DNA of 64,000 bases from Pseudomonas sp. GM21 (GTDB lineage: Bacteria; Pseudomonadota; Gammaproteobacteria; Pseudomonadales; Pseudomonadaceae), in contig NZ_AKJS01000105.1 of the NCBI RefSeq assembly GCF_000282215.1, positions 18,755-82,754 on the forward strand, in the 5' to 3' direction. How positions within the stretch are numbered: the first letter of the stretch is position 1; each line of letters begins with the position of its first letter. Positions 10,259 to 17,685 of the stretch are shown here, piece by piece. A program made the position numbers and the translations under genes. The notes below the pieces were generated by a model. That model had not been told where the DNA came from. It ran no database searches and saw only the letters and a list, made by a program, of their open reading frames with translations.

Positions 10259-11123
10259 CGGCAGGCTCCATGGCGATGGCCAGCGGGATGATCACGAAAA
10301 AGGTCGAACCGACCCCCGGTGTACTCTCGACCCCGACTTCGCCCCCCAGCAATGCGGCGAAGCGTTTGCACAATGACAATCCCAGGCCGGTGCCGCGCAA
10401 GCGCTTTTGCAAGGGCGAATCGACTTGGGAGAAGTCCTCAAACAATGCGCCATGTAGCTCGGCAGCGATACCAATTCCGGTGTCGCTGACGGCAAAACGC
10501 ACGAAGTTCGTGCCTTCGAGCCGGGCCGATACTCGTACTTCACCGCGCGTGGTGAACTTCAGCGAATTGGCAATGAAGTTGCGCAGGATCTGAGCGAGTT
10601 TCTTGTCGTCGGTGAACAAACGCGGCAAGCCCATCGGTTCTTCGAAGATCAGATCCACGGCGCTTGCGTCGACAATTGGGCGAAACATGCCGCGCAGGGC
10701 CGCGAACAAGTCCAGCATGTCGAACCAGGCCGGTGAAATGCTGATGCGCCCGGCCTCGATTTTCGCAAGGTCGAGCAAGTCGTCGACCATGTCGCTCAAC
10801 TCCCGCGCGGCGGTGCTGACGAAAGTGACCTGTTTGTGTTGCTCGGGGCTGAGCGGGCCGTCGAGTTCATCACTGAGCAGGCTGGCAATGCTCAGGATAG
10901 AGCCCAGTGGCGTGCGAAACTCGTGGCTCATGTACGACAGGAAACGGCTCTTGAGGTCCGAGGCCTGTCGCAGTTCTTCGGCCTGGTTGTCGAGTTCGGC
11001 GTACAACGCGAGCACGCCCTGATTGGTTTCATCAAGCTCTGCGCGCAGGGCGGCGGTTTCACTCTGCAAGCGTGCAATCAGTGCCGAGGGGTCGTCCGGT
11101 GCGAGCGAGGGTGTCTCAGCCAT
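10248..11123 (-). CDS. Soluble sensor histidine kinase of the stressosome operon
   Basis: 291 residues. An N-terminal coiled coil (about 15-55) leads into HisKA with His67 in YMSHEFRTP, then HATPase with N box (LRNFIANSLKF), DTGIGI and GTGLGLSLCKR. There is no sensor or membrane domain, so its input probably arrives through protein contact, plausibly from RsbT or the phosphatase released by the stressosome (inference). The start is the ATG at 11123, six bases after a perfect GGAGG; an in-frame ATG further upstream at 11141 lacks a ribosome-binding site. The start overlaps the stop of the upstream ATPase/phosphatase gene by 8 bases, and its own stop overlaps the next hybrid kinase gene. A receiver partner is most likely that downstream protein. 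Confidence 0.9.
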   Translation of the reverse strand: MAETPSLAPDDPSALIARLQSETAALRAELDETNQGVLALYAELDNQAEELRQASDLKSRFLSYMSHEFRTPLGSILSIASLLSDELDGPLSPEQHKQVTFVSTAARELSDMVDDLLDLAKIEAGRISISPAWFDMLDLFAALRGMFRPIVDASAVDLIFEEPMGLPRLFTDDKKLAQILRNFIANSLKFTTRGEVRVSARLEGTNFVRFAVSDTGIGIAAELHGALFEDFSQVDSPLQKRLRGTGLGLSLCKRFAALLGGEVGVESTPGVGSTFFVIIPLAIAMEPADET

Positions 11124-12126
11124 GGGCGGCCTCCAGGGCAACGACCAATACCGTCACATCGTCCCGGCCGCGACAGAAATCGCGGTGCAGGACGGCGGCT
11201 ATCACGGCAGGATGACGGTGCACCAGGCCAGGGTAGTCGTGCAAGTTCCATCGGGACTGCAAGCCGTCGCTGTACATGATCAATAGATGTCCGTTCACGT
11301 GAGCATAGTCAAAGGGTTGGGCCTTTCGATACTGCCCGCCAACGATGCCGGGATGGGACGCCAGGCCACGGGATTTGTCGGGGGCGATCAGGCTGGCGCC
11401 GATGTTGCCGATACCGGTGAACGTCAGTTTGTCGCGATGCGCGTCGAACTGCGCAACCGCCAACGCGCCACCGCGGGTGCCGATCATGGCCTGGTGAATG
11501 TCTTCGAGCAGGAGCACTGGGGAAGCGAACGGCGTTCGCGCAAAGGCTATTTCGCCGGCGCGGGCGGCGTGCTCGGCGTCTTCGCCGTGGCCCAGGCCGT
11601 CGATCACCAAGGCGCTGAGATTCGCTCCGTCAATCGCCAGGTGCCAGACATCGCCACACGCCGGATCGCGGGCCAGCGAGTGCTGGCTGACGCCCAGTCG
11701 CAGGTCCGTAACCTTGTGGGTGCGCGGATACAAGCGGGCCAACAGCACGGCGCCCCGGGAATCGGCATACACATCGAACACGTCGGTCTGCCGTGACACA
11801 GCACCCAGGCCAATGCCTTGAGTGCCACCCGTAGAAAAACCGTCCGCCAGGCACGCCTGCAAATCAAAGCCCTGCGCGCGATCCACTGCCAGCATCTCGA
11901 TCCCGTGACCGTTTTCAAACGGTAGAGTCCGCAGGTGCAGTTCGCCTCGGGTGGCATGCTTGAGCACGTTGCTCGCCAGCTCTGTGGCCACCAGCGCCAC
12001 ACGCCCGGCATCGGTAGCGTCGAAGCCGATGTGTTCAGCGAGTTTCTGCGCGGTGCGCCGGGCATGGCCGATCTGGCTGCTGTCTTCGATCAACAGGACG
12101 TCGGTCAGGGTGCCGGTAATGTTCAT
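11116..12126 (-). CDS. RsbT-like ATPase fused to RsbX/SpoIIE-type PP2C phosphatase
   Basis: About 336 residues in two halves. Residues 1-135 form a GHKL/anti-sigma kinase-like ATPase domain with N box (VATELASNVLKHA) and G box (GTQGIGLGAVSR). Residues 140-336 form a PP2C-type phosphatase: metal-binding aspartates are visible in VIDGLGHGEDAE, in MYSDGLQS and in GRDDVTVLVVA. In B. subtilis RsbX is a stand-alone phosphatase that resets the stressosome by dephosphorylating RsbR and RsbS; here the activity is joined to an extra ATPase module. The start at 12126 gives an ATGA overlap with rsbT; another ATG lies two codons upstream at 12132. Its position between rsbT and the kinases suggests it resets the signal. 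Confidence 0.85.
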   Translation of the reverse strand: MNITGTLTDVLLIEDSSQIGHARRTAQKLAEHIGFDATDAGRVALVATELASNVLKHATRGELHLRTLPFENGHGIEMLAVDRAQGFDLQACLADGFSTGGTQGIGLGAVSRQTDVFDVYADSRGAVLLARLYPRTHKVTDLRLGVSQHSLARDPACGDVWHLAIDGANLSALVIDGLGHGEDAEHAARAGEIAFARTPFASPVLLLEDIHQAMIGTRGGALAVAQFDAHRDKLTFTGIGNIGASLIAPDKSRGLASHPGIVGGQYRKAQPFDYAHVNGHLLIMYSDGLQSRWNLHDYPGLVHRHPAVIAAVLHRDFCRGRDDVTVLVVALEAAHG

Positions 12127-12527
12127 GTCCATCGGGTGATCGTTATGCGAGTGCCTTGGCCGGGCGCGGTATCCAGTTCGAATTCATCCACGAGACGCTT
12201 GGCACCGGTCAAGCCCAGGCCCAGGCCGCTGCCGGAGGTCCAGCCGTCGGTCATCGCCAGTTTGATGTCGGGAATGCCCGGACCTTCGTCGCGAAAGGTC
12301 AGGCGCAAACCCACTCGCGAGTTTTCGTCGAGGATCTGCCAATCCATGTCACCGCCACCGCCATAAACCATGGTGTTGCGCGCCAGCTCGCTGACGGCGG
12401 TCACCAGTTTGGTCAGGTCGATCAGGCGCATACCGCACTCGGTGGCCAGCTTGCGTGCGGTCTGGCGGGCCATGACCACGTCCTGCTCAATGTGAATCGG
12501 GTGAGTACCGCTGCTGCGCAGGGTCAT
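12123..12527 (-). CDS. rsbT: RsbT-type serine/threonine kinase (anti-sigma regulatory factor family)
   Basis: 134 residues, a single HATPase (GHKL) domain. N box AVSELARNTMVYG, G1 box DEGPGIPD and G2 box GSGLGLGLTGAKRL match the RsbT kinase/switch family rather than the RsbW anti-sigma group, and the neighbours are RsbS- and RsbR-like. In the known system RsbT is held in the stressosome by RsbS, phosphorylates RsbS and RsbR on stress, and is released to activate a downstream partner. No sigma-B gene is present, so the partner is probably one of the downstream proteins (ATPase/phosphatase or kinase). The start overlaps the rsbS stop as ATGA and its stop overlaps the next gene in the same way. 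Confidence 0.9.
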   Translation of the reverse strand: MTLRSSGTHPIHIEQDVVMARQTARKLATECGMRLIDLTKLVTAVSELARNTMVYGGGGDMDWQILDENSRVGLRLTFRDEGPGIPDIKLAMTDGWTSGSGLGLGLTGAKRLVDEFELDTAPGQGTRITITRWT

Positions 12528-12886
12528 TGCTCGCGTACTCGTTCATGCAGCAGTTTCATTCCGCGCTCGACGTTCAGTGCGGTGCTGACACCGGGCAGGG
12601 TCAGGCCCAGTTCGACGAGGGTGATCGCCACGGCCGGTTGCATGCCCACCAGCACGGTTTCGGCGTCCATGATTTTAGACAGGCCGGAAATGGTGCCGAT
12701 CATCCGGCCAATGAACGAATCGACCATGTCCAGTGCGGAAATATCGATCAACACACCGCGCGCCGAGGTGTTGCTGATGCGCTCGGACAGATCGTCCTGA
12801 AGGGTCAGGGCGAGTTGGTCGTGCATGTCGACCTGAATGGTCACCAGCAGAAAGTCGCCCATCTGCAGAATAGGAATTCTATCCAT
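12524..12886 (-). CDS. rsbS: RsbS-type STAS protein (stressosome scaffold)
   Basis: 120 residues, one STAS domain. It resembles B. subtilis RsbS along its length, including IPILQMGDFLLVTIQVD at the start, DMVDSFIGR in the middle and GMQPAVAITLVELG later. Ser57 in DMVDS aligns with the serine of RsbS phosphorylated by RsbT, so phosphoregulation should be intact. RsbS forms the core of the stressosome with RsbR and sequesters RsbT. The gene starts 4 bases after the rsbR stop and ends in an ATGA overlap with rsbT, the same rsbR–rsbS–rsbT order as in Firmicutes. Confidence 0.93.
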   Translation of the reverse strand: MDRIPILQMGDFLLVTIQVDMHDQLALTLQDDLSERISNTSARGVLIDISALDMVDSFIGRMIGTISGLSKIMDAETVLVGMQPAVAITLVELGLTLPGVSTALNVERGMKLLHERVREQ

Positions 12887-12890
12887 GGGC

Positions 12891-13742
12891 TTATACCGTC
12901 TTGCTGACGGTGATTCCCAGGCGGGTCAGGGCCAGTTTCAGGGCATCGGCCAGATTGGCCTTGGTGACCACGCCTTGCAGGTCCAGGCCCAGGTGCACGA
13001 TGGTCTGGGCGATCTGCGGACGCACGCCGCTGATAATGCAGTCAGCACCCATCAGGCGAATGGCGGTCACGGTCTTGAGCAGGTGTTGAGCCACCAGGGT
13101 GTCGACGGTCGGCACGCCGGTGATGTCGATAATGGCGATTTCCGAGCCGGTATCGACGATCCGTTGCAGCAGCGATTCCATCACGACCTGGGTGCGTTGC
13201 GAGTCCAGGGTCCCGATCATCGGCAGCGCAAGAACGCCGTCCCACAGTTTGACCACCGGCGTGGAGAGTTCCAGCAGTTCTTCTTGCTGGCGCTTGATCA
13301 CCGCTTCGCGAGATTTCTGGAAGGTGCGGATGGTGTGCATGCCCAGCGCATCGAGCAGTTCAGACACTTCCCAGAGCTGCTCGCCGAGCACCGCTGGACT
13401 GTCTTTGTAATGGTTTTGCAGCAGGCCAAACAGTGGGCCTTTGAGCGAAAAGATGAAGCTGGCGGTCTGGTGCGAGTCCTGGCCGAGCAAGGCGCGGCTG
13501 TGAGAGAGCTTTTCAAGGAACTGGCGCGCTTCATCCCAGCCTGGCGCAGAGACATTTGGCCCGTTGCCGTTTTCCAGCCCACTGACCACCAGGTGCAGGA
13601 ACTCTGCGGTTTGCTGCTTGAGTTCCTGGTCTTTGAGATTGCGAGTAGCACCATTGGCTTCCAGGCCCTTGATCCATTCGTTGAGCAGTTGCGCCTGGTT
13701 ATTTTTCATCGCATCGAGTGTGCTGATTTGCAGTGCTGCCAT
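12891..13742 (-). CDS. rsbR: RsbR-type stressosome sensor (N-terminal sensor + STAS)
   Basis: About 283 residues. The N-terminal 150 residues are helical and soluble, of the RsbR/RsbRD N-terminal kind; I cannot tell whether a cofactor binds. The C-terminal STAS domain (about 165-280) carries the RsbR signature: DITGVPTVDTLVAQ and SGVRPQIAQTIVHLG. The two threonines in VDT (Thr215) and IAQT (Thr247) occupy the regions phosphorylated by RsbT in B. subtilis RsbR. First gene of the operon. ATG at 13742 has AGGAG nine bases upstream; an ATG two codons earlier is only three bases from that site and less likely. About 200 bases of non-coding sequence precede it, where the operon promoter should lie; I could not identify a convincing -35/-10 pair. 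Confidence 0.92.
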   Translation of the reverse strand: MAALQISTLDAMKNNQAQLLNEWIKGLEANGATRNLKDQELKQQTAEFLHLVVSGLENGNGPNVSAPGWDEARQFLEKLSHSRALLGQDSHQTASFIFSLKGPLFGLLQNHYKDSPAVLGEQLWEVSELLDALGMHTIRTFQKSREAVIKRQQEELLELSTPVVKLWDGVLALPMIGTLDSQRTQVVMESLLQRIVDTGSEIAIIDITGVPTVDTLVAQHLLKTVTAIRLMGADCIISGVRPQIAQTIVHLGLDLQGVVTKANLADALKLALTRLGITVSKTV

Positions 13743-13950
13743 GTCCATGTGCTCCTGAATGAGTCTTTCCCGGTTCCATTGAAAACGACCGGCGTGAAGT
13801 CAGTGACCTTTGCCGAATGAAATAGTTGTGCGTTTCGCGCAGGTTATTTTCATTACGACCGTAAGTAGCCCGGTAACTCTAGTCGGCGCTGCCTTAAGCG
13901 GCGATTTTTTGGCTGAGAATCGGGGGAGGCCAGGACCATTCAAGCAGCTA

Positions 13951-13976
13951 AAAAGAAGACCGCATCAGCGGTCTTC
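13951..13976 (-). terminator. Rho-independent terminator of the DUF4142 gene
   Basis: Read on the minus strand, GAAGACCGC, a four-base loop, GCGGTCTTC and TTTTT form a perfect 9-bp hairpin with U-tract, beginning 8 bases after the stop of the 13985-14506 gene. Confidence 0.92.
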
Positions 13977-13984
13977 CAGGTGAG

Positions 13985-14506
13985 TCATTTATCAGGGTGG
14001 GCGGCCTGGAGCTTTTTCGCCATGGCCAGGTGCTTCTCAAGGGCGGGCAGCATTTGCTGGGCAAAGCCTTTTAACGCGGTGGCGCCTTTCTCCTTGTCGT
14101 CCGTCACGGTATTGGCTTCTTTTTTGAACAGCTCAATGGTGTCTTCGTGGGCTTTGACCTGATTGTTCGCATAGGCCGCATCGAAGGATTCATCGCGCAT
14201 GTCGAGAATTTGCTCCTTGGCTTGTTTGACCAGGGTCGTGGTGTCCGGCACCTCGATGTCATGCTTTTTCGCCAGGGCGGCCAGTTCGTCGTTGGCTTTC
14301 GAATGATCGGTGATCATCATATTGGCAAACGCCTTGACGTCCGCCGACTTGCTTTTTTCCAGCGCTAAACGGCTGGTTTCGATCTCTGCAATGCCGCCTG
14401 CGGCCGCACTGTCGACGAAATCATTGTTAGTGGCGGCAAATGCCGTGCCCATGCTGGCGCTCAAGGCAACGGCTAGGGCGAGGTGGCGCAGGGTGAATCC
14501 GTCCAT
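13985..14506 (-). CDS. DUF4142 periplasmic protein
   Basis: 173 residues. The N-terminus (MDGFTLRHLALAVALSASMG, then TAFA before ATNNDF) is a Sec signal peptide, so the mature protein is periplasmic. The rest is an all-helical DUF4142 domain: residues that begin NDFVDSAAAGGIAEIETSRL and the pattern DHSKANDELAALAKKH are typical. DUF4142 proteins are ferritin-like helical bundles in shape with no settled function, often linked to stress conditions. The start at 14506 has GGAG eight bases upstream; a longer open frame to 14617 lacks a signal and a ribosome-binding site. It stands alone, terminated by the hairpin at 13951-13976, and lies upstream of the stressosome operon on the same strand. Confidence 0.88.
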   Translation of the reverse strand: MDGFTLRHLALAVALSASMGTAFAATNNDFVDSAAAGGIAEIETSRLALEKSKSADVKAFANMMITDHSKANDELAALAKKHDIEVPDTTTLVKQAKEQILDMRDESFDAAYANNQVKAHEDTIELFKKEANTVTDDKEKGATALKGFAQQMLPALEKHLAMAKKLQAAHPDK

Positions 14507-14724
14507 TGGTTTTTCTCCACACAGGTTTTTGAAAGTGATCCAGTGATCGTTAATCTGTGGAGGCCGGGTTTTGGGCAAAGGTTTTATCGCATTTGCGACA
14601 GGACGACGAACGGACACCGCTGGTCTGACAGGTGGTCGACAGAACCCTCAAACCAAGGCCATTCTGATACTTGGTGAACGCAATTCGATCGCGTTTGCTA
14701 CCGATCATCAAACGGAGGTGTTCC

Positions 14725-14967
14725 ATGCCGGTGCCCCATGACCTGTTTCAGGACTTGAAGGTTTCAAAGGAAGAGATCCAGCAAAAACGCACCAAGGATC
14801 CGTTACTGGATTCACTGATCAACAAATATTCCCAGGCGGATGCTGACGTGGTGAAGGCCGAGACCGCGTCATCCGATGCGCCCAGTGATGATGTGTTGAA
14901 GAAGCTCAAGGAGAAGCGATTGCAGGTCAAGGACAAGATCGTCCAACAATTGCAGGCATCGTCCTGA
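14725..14967 (+). CDS. DUF465/YdcH-like small helical protein
   Basis: 80 residues, no signal or membrane segment, strongly helical and charged. The segment DPLLDSLINKYSQADADVVK followed by DDVLKKLKEKRLQVKDKI is the helical-hairpin pattern of the DUF465 (YdcH) family, whose function is unknown. ATG at 14725 follows GGAGG at a good distance. It is separated from DUF4142, which runs the other way, by about 220 bases; both may share a divergent control region. No terminator follows. Confidence 0.75.
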   Translation: MPVPHDLFQDLKVSKEEIQQKRTKDPLLDSLINKYSQADADVVKAETASSDAPSDDVLKKLKEKRLQVKDKIVQQLQASS

Positions 14968-15076
14968 CGCGCCGTCTCGAGCCACCGACGACCGGTGTCG
15001 CACAATTTGGAACGGCGTAATCACCGGCACCTCGAATGTGAAGAGGCGTCATTAACGACTCCCTGAGAGGTGCCTT

Positions 15077-15238
15077 ATGTCCGATCCCGGATTTCCGAGT
15101 GAACAGGAGGGCGGGTATGACCCGATGCCGACTGGTCCTGAGCCCGACCCGTACGACATCGAACCCGAACCGGATCCTGAAGATGACGACCCTGAGCGCG
15201 TGAATGAAGAAACAGCTGACAACGCTGATCGCGAATAA
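15077..15238 (+). CDS. Small acidic proline-rich protein (53 residues), unknown function
   Basis: A short open frame beginning with ATG at 15077, preceded by GAGAGG at suitable spacing, and ending in TAA. The product is extremely acidic, rich in Pro, Asp and Glu (for example EPDPYDIEPEPDPEDDDPE), with no hydrophobic segment, and probably disordered. I do not recognise a named family. The codon choice is Pseudomonas-like (GAC, CCG, GAA), and the ribosome-binding site supports translation. It follows the DUF465 gene on the same strand by about 110 bases, so co-transcription is possible. A REP doublet begins 19 bases after the stop. Confidence 0.55.
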   Translation: MSDPGFPSEQEGGYDPMPTGPEPDPYDIEPEPDPEDDDPERVNEETADNADRE

Positions 15239-15256
15239 CCCACACATCCCCCTTTA

Positions 15257-15346
15257 GGAGTGAGCCTGCTCGAGTGAGCGTCGTGTCATTCGACATTCAT
15301 ATCGACTGACACGACGCTATCGCGAGCAGGCTCGCTCCCACATGGG
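15257..15346. repeat. REP doublet with one degenerate arm
   Basis: The right arm (about 15320-15346, ATCGCGAGCAGGCTCGCTCC) is canonical; the left arm (GGAGTGAGCCTGCTCG) has lost part of the consensus. It separates the convergent small-protein gene and the SMP-30-like gene. Confidence 0.8.
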
Positions 15347-15352
15347 TTCGTG

Positions 15353-16444
15353 TTATTTCTGGAGGGCGGTGGCGAGCGGCAACCGCGCCATGTTCATTGC
15401 CTTCAGCGAACCGAAATACAGCCAGTCCCCATACTCCCGCACCGTGGTAATCGGCGAATAATTGCCGCTGCTGGCGTCCTGCAGATTGGCAATCACCTTG
15501 CCATCCAGATCCAGCCCCAAGGAAAAGGCGCGTTTTTCCACCGGTTTAGGCAGCACGGTCATCGCCCGGGCAATCATCTTGCGCACGAAAGGGTGCGATG
15601 CCGTGCGGTCGAGCAACGCATTGCGCGGTGCATAGAGCGCCACCCAGTAGCGGTCGTGGCCATTGAATGAAAGGTTGTCCGGCAGCCCCGGCAAGTTGTC
15701 GATAAACAGGTCATGCGTGCCGGCTTTCGGCCCGGTCAACCAATAGCGGCTGATGCGGTAAGCGCCGGTTTCGTTGACCAATACAAAACTGTCGTCCGGC
15801 CCCAGGGTAACGCCGTTGGCGAACTCCAGCTTGTCCAGCAACACGCTGGTTTTTCCGGTCTGGAAGTCATAACGCAATAAACGGCCATCGCCGCCATGTT
15901 CAATGATCGCCTCGCCATCCTTGCCGTAGCCCCAACGGCTGGAGGCGTCGCTGAAATAGGCGAAATGCCCCTCTGTGTCGATGGCCACGTCATCGGTAAA
16001 ACCAAACGGCACGCCACCTGCCGTGGTGGTCAACGGGATCAATTGGCCTTGGGCATCCAGCGACAGCAGCCCTTTAACCCCGTCCGCGATCACCAGCAAT
16101 CCATTGGGGTGACGCGCCAGGCCCAAGGGTCTGCCGCCGGTATCGGCCAGCACCTTGGTTTGTTTGCCGTCGATGCTCGAGCGAATCAACCTGCCGTCAT
16201 GCAGGCCGGTGATCAGCGTGTCACCCTCCAGCAACAACGCTTCGGGTCCTTCAATATTCGCCGGGCCGACACGCTCCACGCCTTTGAGGCGCTGATTGTC
16301 GGCGTAGACACCGCTGGTGAGGGACGGCGCCGGTGGCGGATTCCAGGTGACCGGTTCCACTTTGGTCGGGAACAGCAACAGGAACGCGCAAAGAGCGATC
16401 AAGAGCAGGGCCAGTAGATGTCGGAACTTGATGATTCTTTTCAC
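15353..16444 (-). CDS. SMP-30/gluconolactonase/strictosidine synthase-like beta-propeller protein, membrane-anchored
   Basis: 363 residues. An N-terminal hydrophobic stretch (about 9-26, LLALLLIALCAFLLLF) acts as signal anchor, so the propeller faces the periplasm. The body shows the repeated six-bladed pattern of SMP-30/strictosidine synthase-like proteins: GPEALLLEGDTLITGLHDGR, then PLGLARHPNGLLVIAD, FTDDVAIDTEGHFAYFSDAS, and FANGVTLGPDDSFVLVNE. Family members hydrolyse lactones or related esters, but the substrate here cannot be told. It starts with GTG in a GTGA overlap with the upstream hydroxylase fusion gene, so the two are made together and probably act on the same lipid or lactone (inference). 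It ends just before a REP doublet. Confidence 0.82.
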   Translation of the reverse strand: MKRIIKFRHLLALLLIALCAFLLLFPTKVEPVTWNPPPAPSLTSGVYADNQRLKGVERVGPANIEGPEALLLEGDTLITGLHDGRLIRSSIDGKQTKVLADTGGRPLGLARHPNGLLVIADGVKGLLSLDAQGQLIPLTTTAGGVPFGFTDDVAIDTEGHFAYFSDASSRWGYGKDGEAIIEHGGDGRLLRYDFQTGKTSVLLDKLEFANGVTLGPDDSFVLVNETGAYRISRYWLTGPKAGTHDLFIDNLPGLPDNLSFNGHDRYWVALYAPRNALLDRTASHPFVRKMIARAMTVLPKPVEKRAFSLGLDLDGKVIANLQDASSGNYSPITTVREYGDWLYFGSLKAMNMARLPLATALQK

Positions 16445-17595
16445 ACGTTGGCTCCGGCAGGTGTCAGTTGTTTTTGCGCCATCTCCCGCAAGGCCCGCAT
16501 CGATTCGGCGGATTCACGCTCGATACGCCGTTTGAGCAGCAGCTGATTGGCAATGCGCATGCCAAAACCTTCGAACTGATAGTCCAGGGTGCGAATAAAT
16601 TGCGTGCCGTTGCCTTCGGTCGCACATTCGTAAGTCACCACCAGCGACAACCCGTGATCGCCCCGTGCCTGGGCACTCCAACGACGCCCCGGCAGGTATT
16701 CGTTGACCTCCCAACTCAAGTGTCCGTCGCGGCCGCCGGCCCTGATGTCTTCCTCAAATCGTGAACCGGCGTGCAATGGGCCGCCCTGACCGTCAACCTT
16801 GAGTGAGGAGGGATGCCACTCCGGCCAACGGGTGACGGTGCTGGCGTAGGCGAGCACGTCAATCGGGTTTCCTGCGATAGCGATCTGGTGCTGCATGCGG
16901 GTCATGGGCGTTCTCGTCAGGGCCAGAGGGGCAGGGTCCGGTTCCCGGTAAAGGGTGCCGAACAGGTAATCCATCAGCGGAAGCACGATGTTGAAATTGC
17001 GTTCCTGCATCAGCTCGTTGCGGTGATGCAGCTCATGCAGACGGCGCATCTGGCGAATCCACGGCAAACGCGTGACCGGGTTGCCGGGCGGCAGGTGCTC
17101 GCAGGCATGAAACACTTCATAAGTCAGGTAGCCGAGGACCAGACAACCGCTCACCAAGCCGGCGACGTTGCCATCAAAACGTTTAAGCAGCCACCAAAGG
17201 GGCAGGGCAATAACGGCGGTGTACACCACGATCAGCCAGGCTGGAAACAGAATCACCCGCCAGTCCCGCGCACTGTCGTAAGTCATGTGGCCGGGTGCGA
17301 AAAAGCTGTGATGGTCGCCGGCATGGCGGGCATAGAACATCCGTGCGAAGCGCTTTTTGTGATGCCCCAGATGTCGATGCACCACGTACACGCCGAAGTT
17401 GAAGAACAACAGCGTGATTGGCACGGCCAGCCATTCCAGCGGCTTGACCTGATGCACGGTGCTCCAGAATCCGCCGATGGTCAGCACCCCGAACACCAGC
17501 ACAAAAGCGCCGTGCAACCATGGGTTGTAGAGGGGATGAATATCGGCGCGATAGCGGCTACGGAATGCCTGGGTGGTTTGCCTCACTGCGCTCAC
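16441..17595 (-). CDS. Fatty acid hydroxylase/sterol desaturase fused to a SRPBCC (START-like) domain
   Basis: 384 residues. The first 220 form a membrane di-iron hydroxylase with histidine boxes H73-x-H-x2-HH (HRHLGHH), H91-x3-HH (HAGDHH), a HACEH motif at 163-167 and H187-x2-HH (HELHH), between hydrophobic segments near 30-65 and 115-155. Residues about 235-370 form a separate soluble SRPBCC ligand-binding domain (WPEWHPSSLKVDG, then GGPLHAGSRFEEDI). Hydroxylase and lipid-binding modules in one chain suggest substrate capture next to the active site (inference). The GTG at 17595 begins the open frame; another GTG three codons in (17586) has a better-spaced AGAGG and could be the true start. 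It is coupled by a 4-base overlap to the SMP-30-like gene. Confidence 0.82.
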   Translation of the reverse strand: MSAVRQTTQAFRSRYRADIHPLYNPWLHGAFVLVFGVLTIGGFWSTVHQVKPLEWLAVPITLLFFNFGVYVVHRHLGHHKKRFARMFYARHAGDHHSFFAPGHMTYDSARDWRVILFPAWLIVVYTAVIALPLWWLLKRFDGNVAGLVSGCLVLGYLTYEVFHACEHLPPGNPVTRLPWIRQMRRLHELHHRNELMQERNFNIVLPLMDYLFGTLYREPDPAPLALTRTPMTRMQHQIAIAGNPIDVLAYASTVTRWPEWHPSSLKVDGQGGPLHAGSRFEEDIRAGGRDGHLSWEVNEYLPGRRWSAQARGDHGLSLVVTYECATEGNGTQFIRTLDYQFEGFGMRIANQLLLKRRIERESAESMRALREMAQKQLTPAGANV

Positions 17596-17685
17596 CTCTG
17601 GTTATTGTTATAGCCAGCAGATTAGCTGATCTCCCCGCAAAGACCTGCGGCAACTAGAGGACACAAGCGCCATGATCCGGTGTGT

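Noticed and set aside
8315..13742. Sigma-B-type partner-switching cascade
   Set aside because: No sigma factor, RsbU, RsbV or RsbW gene is present; the phosphatase is of the RsbX/SpoIIE kind fused to an ATPase, and the downstream genes are kinases.
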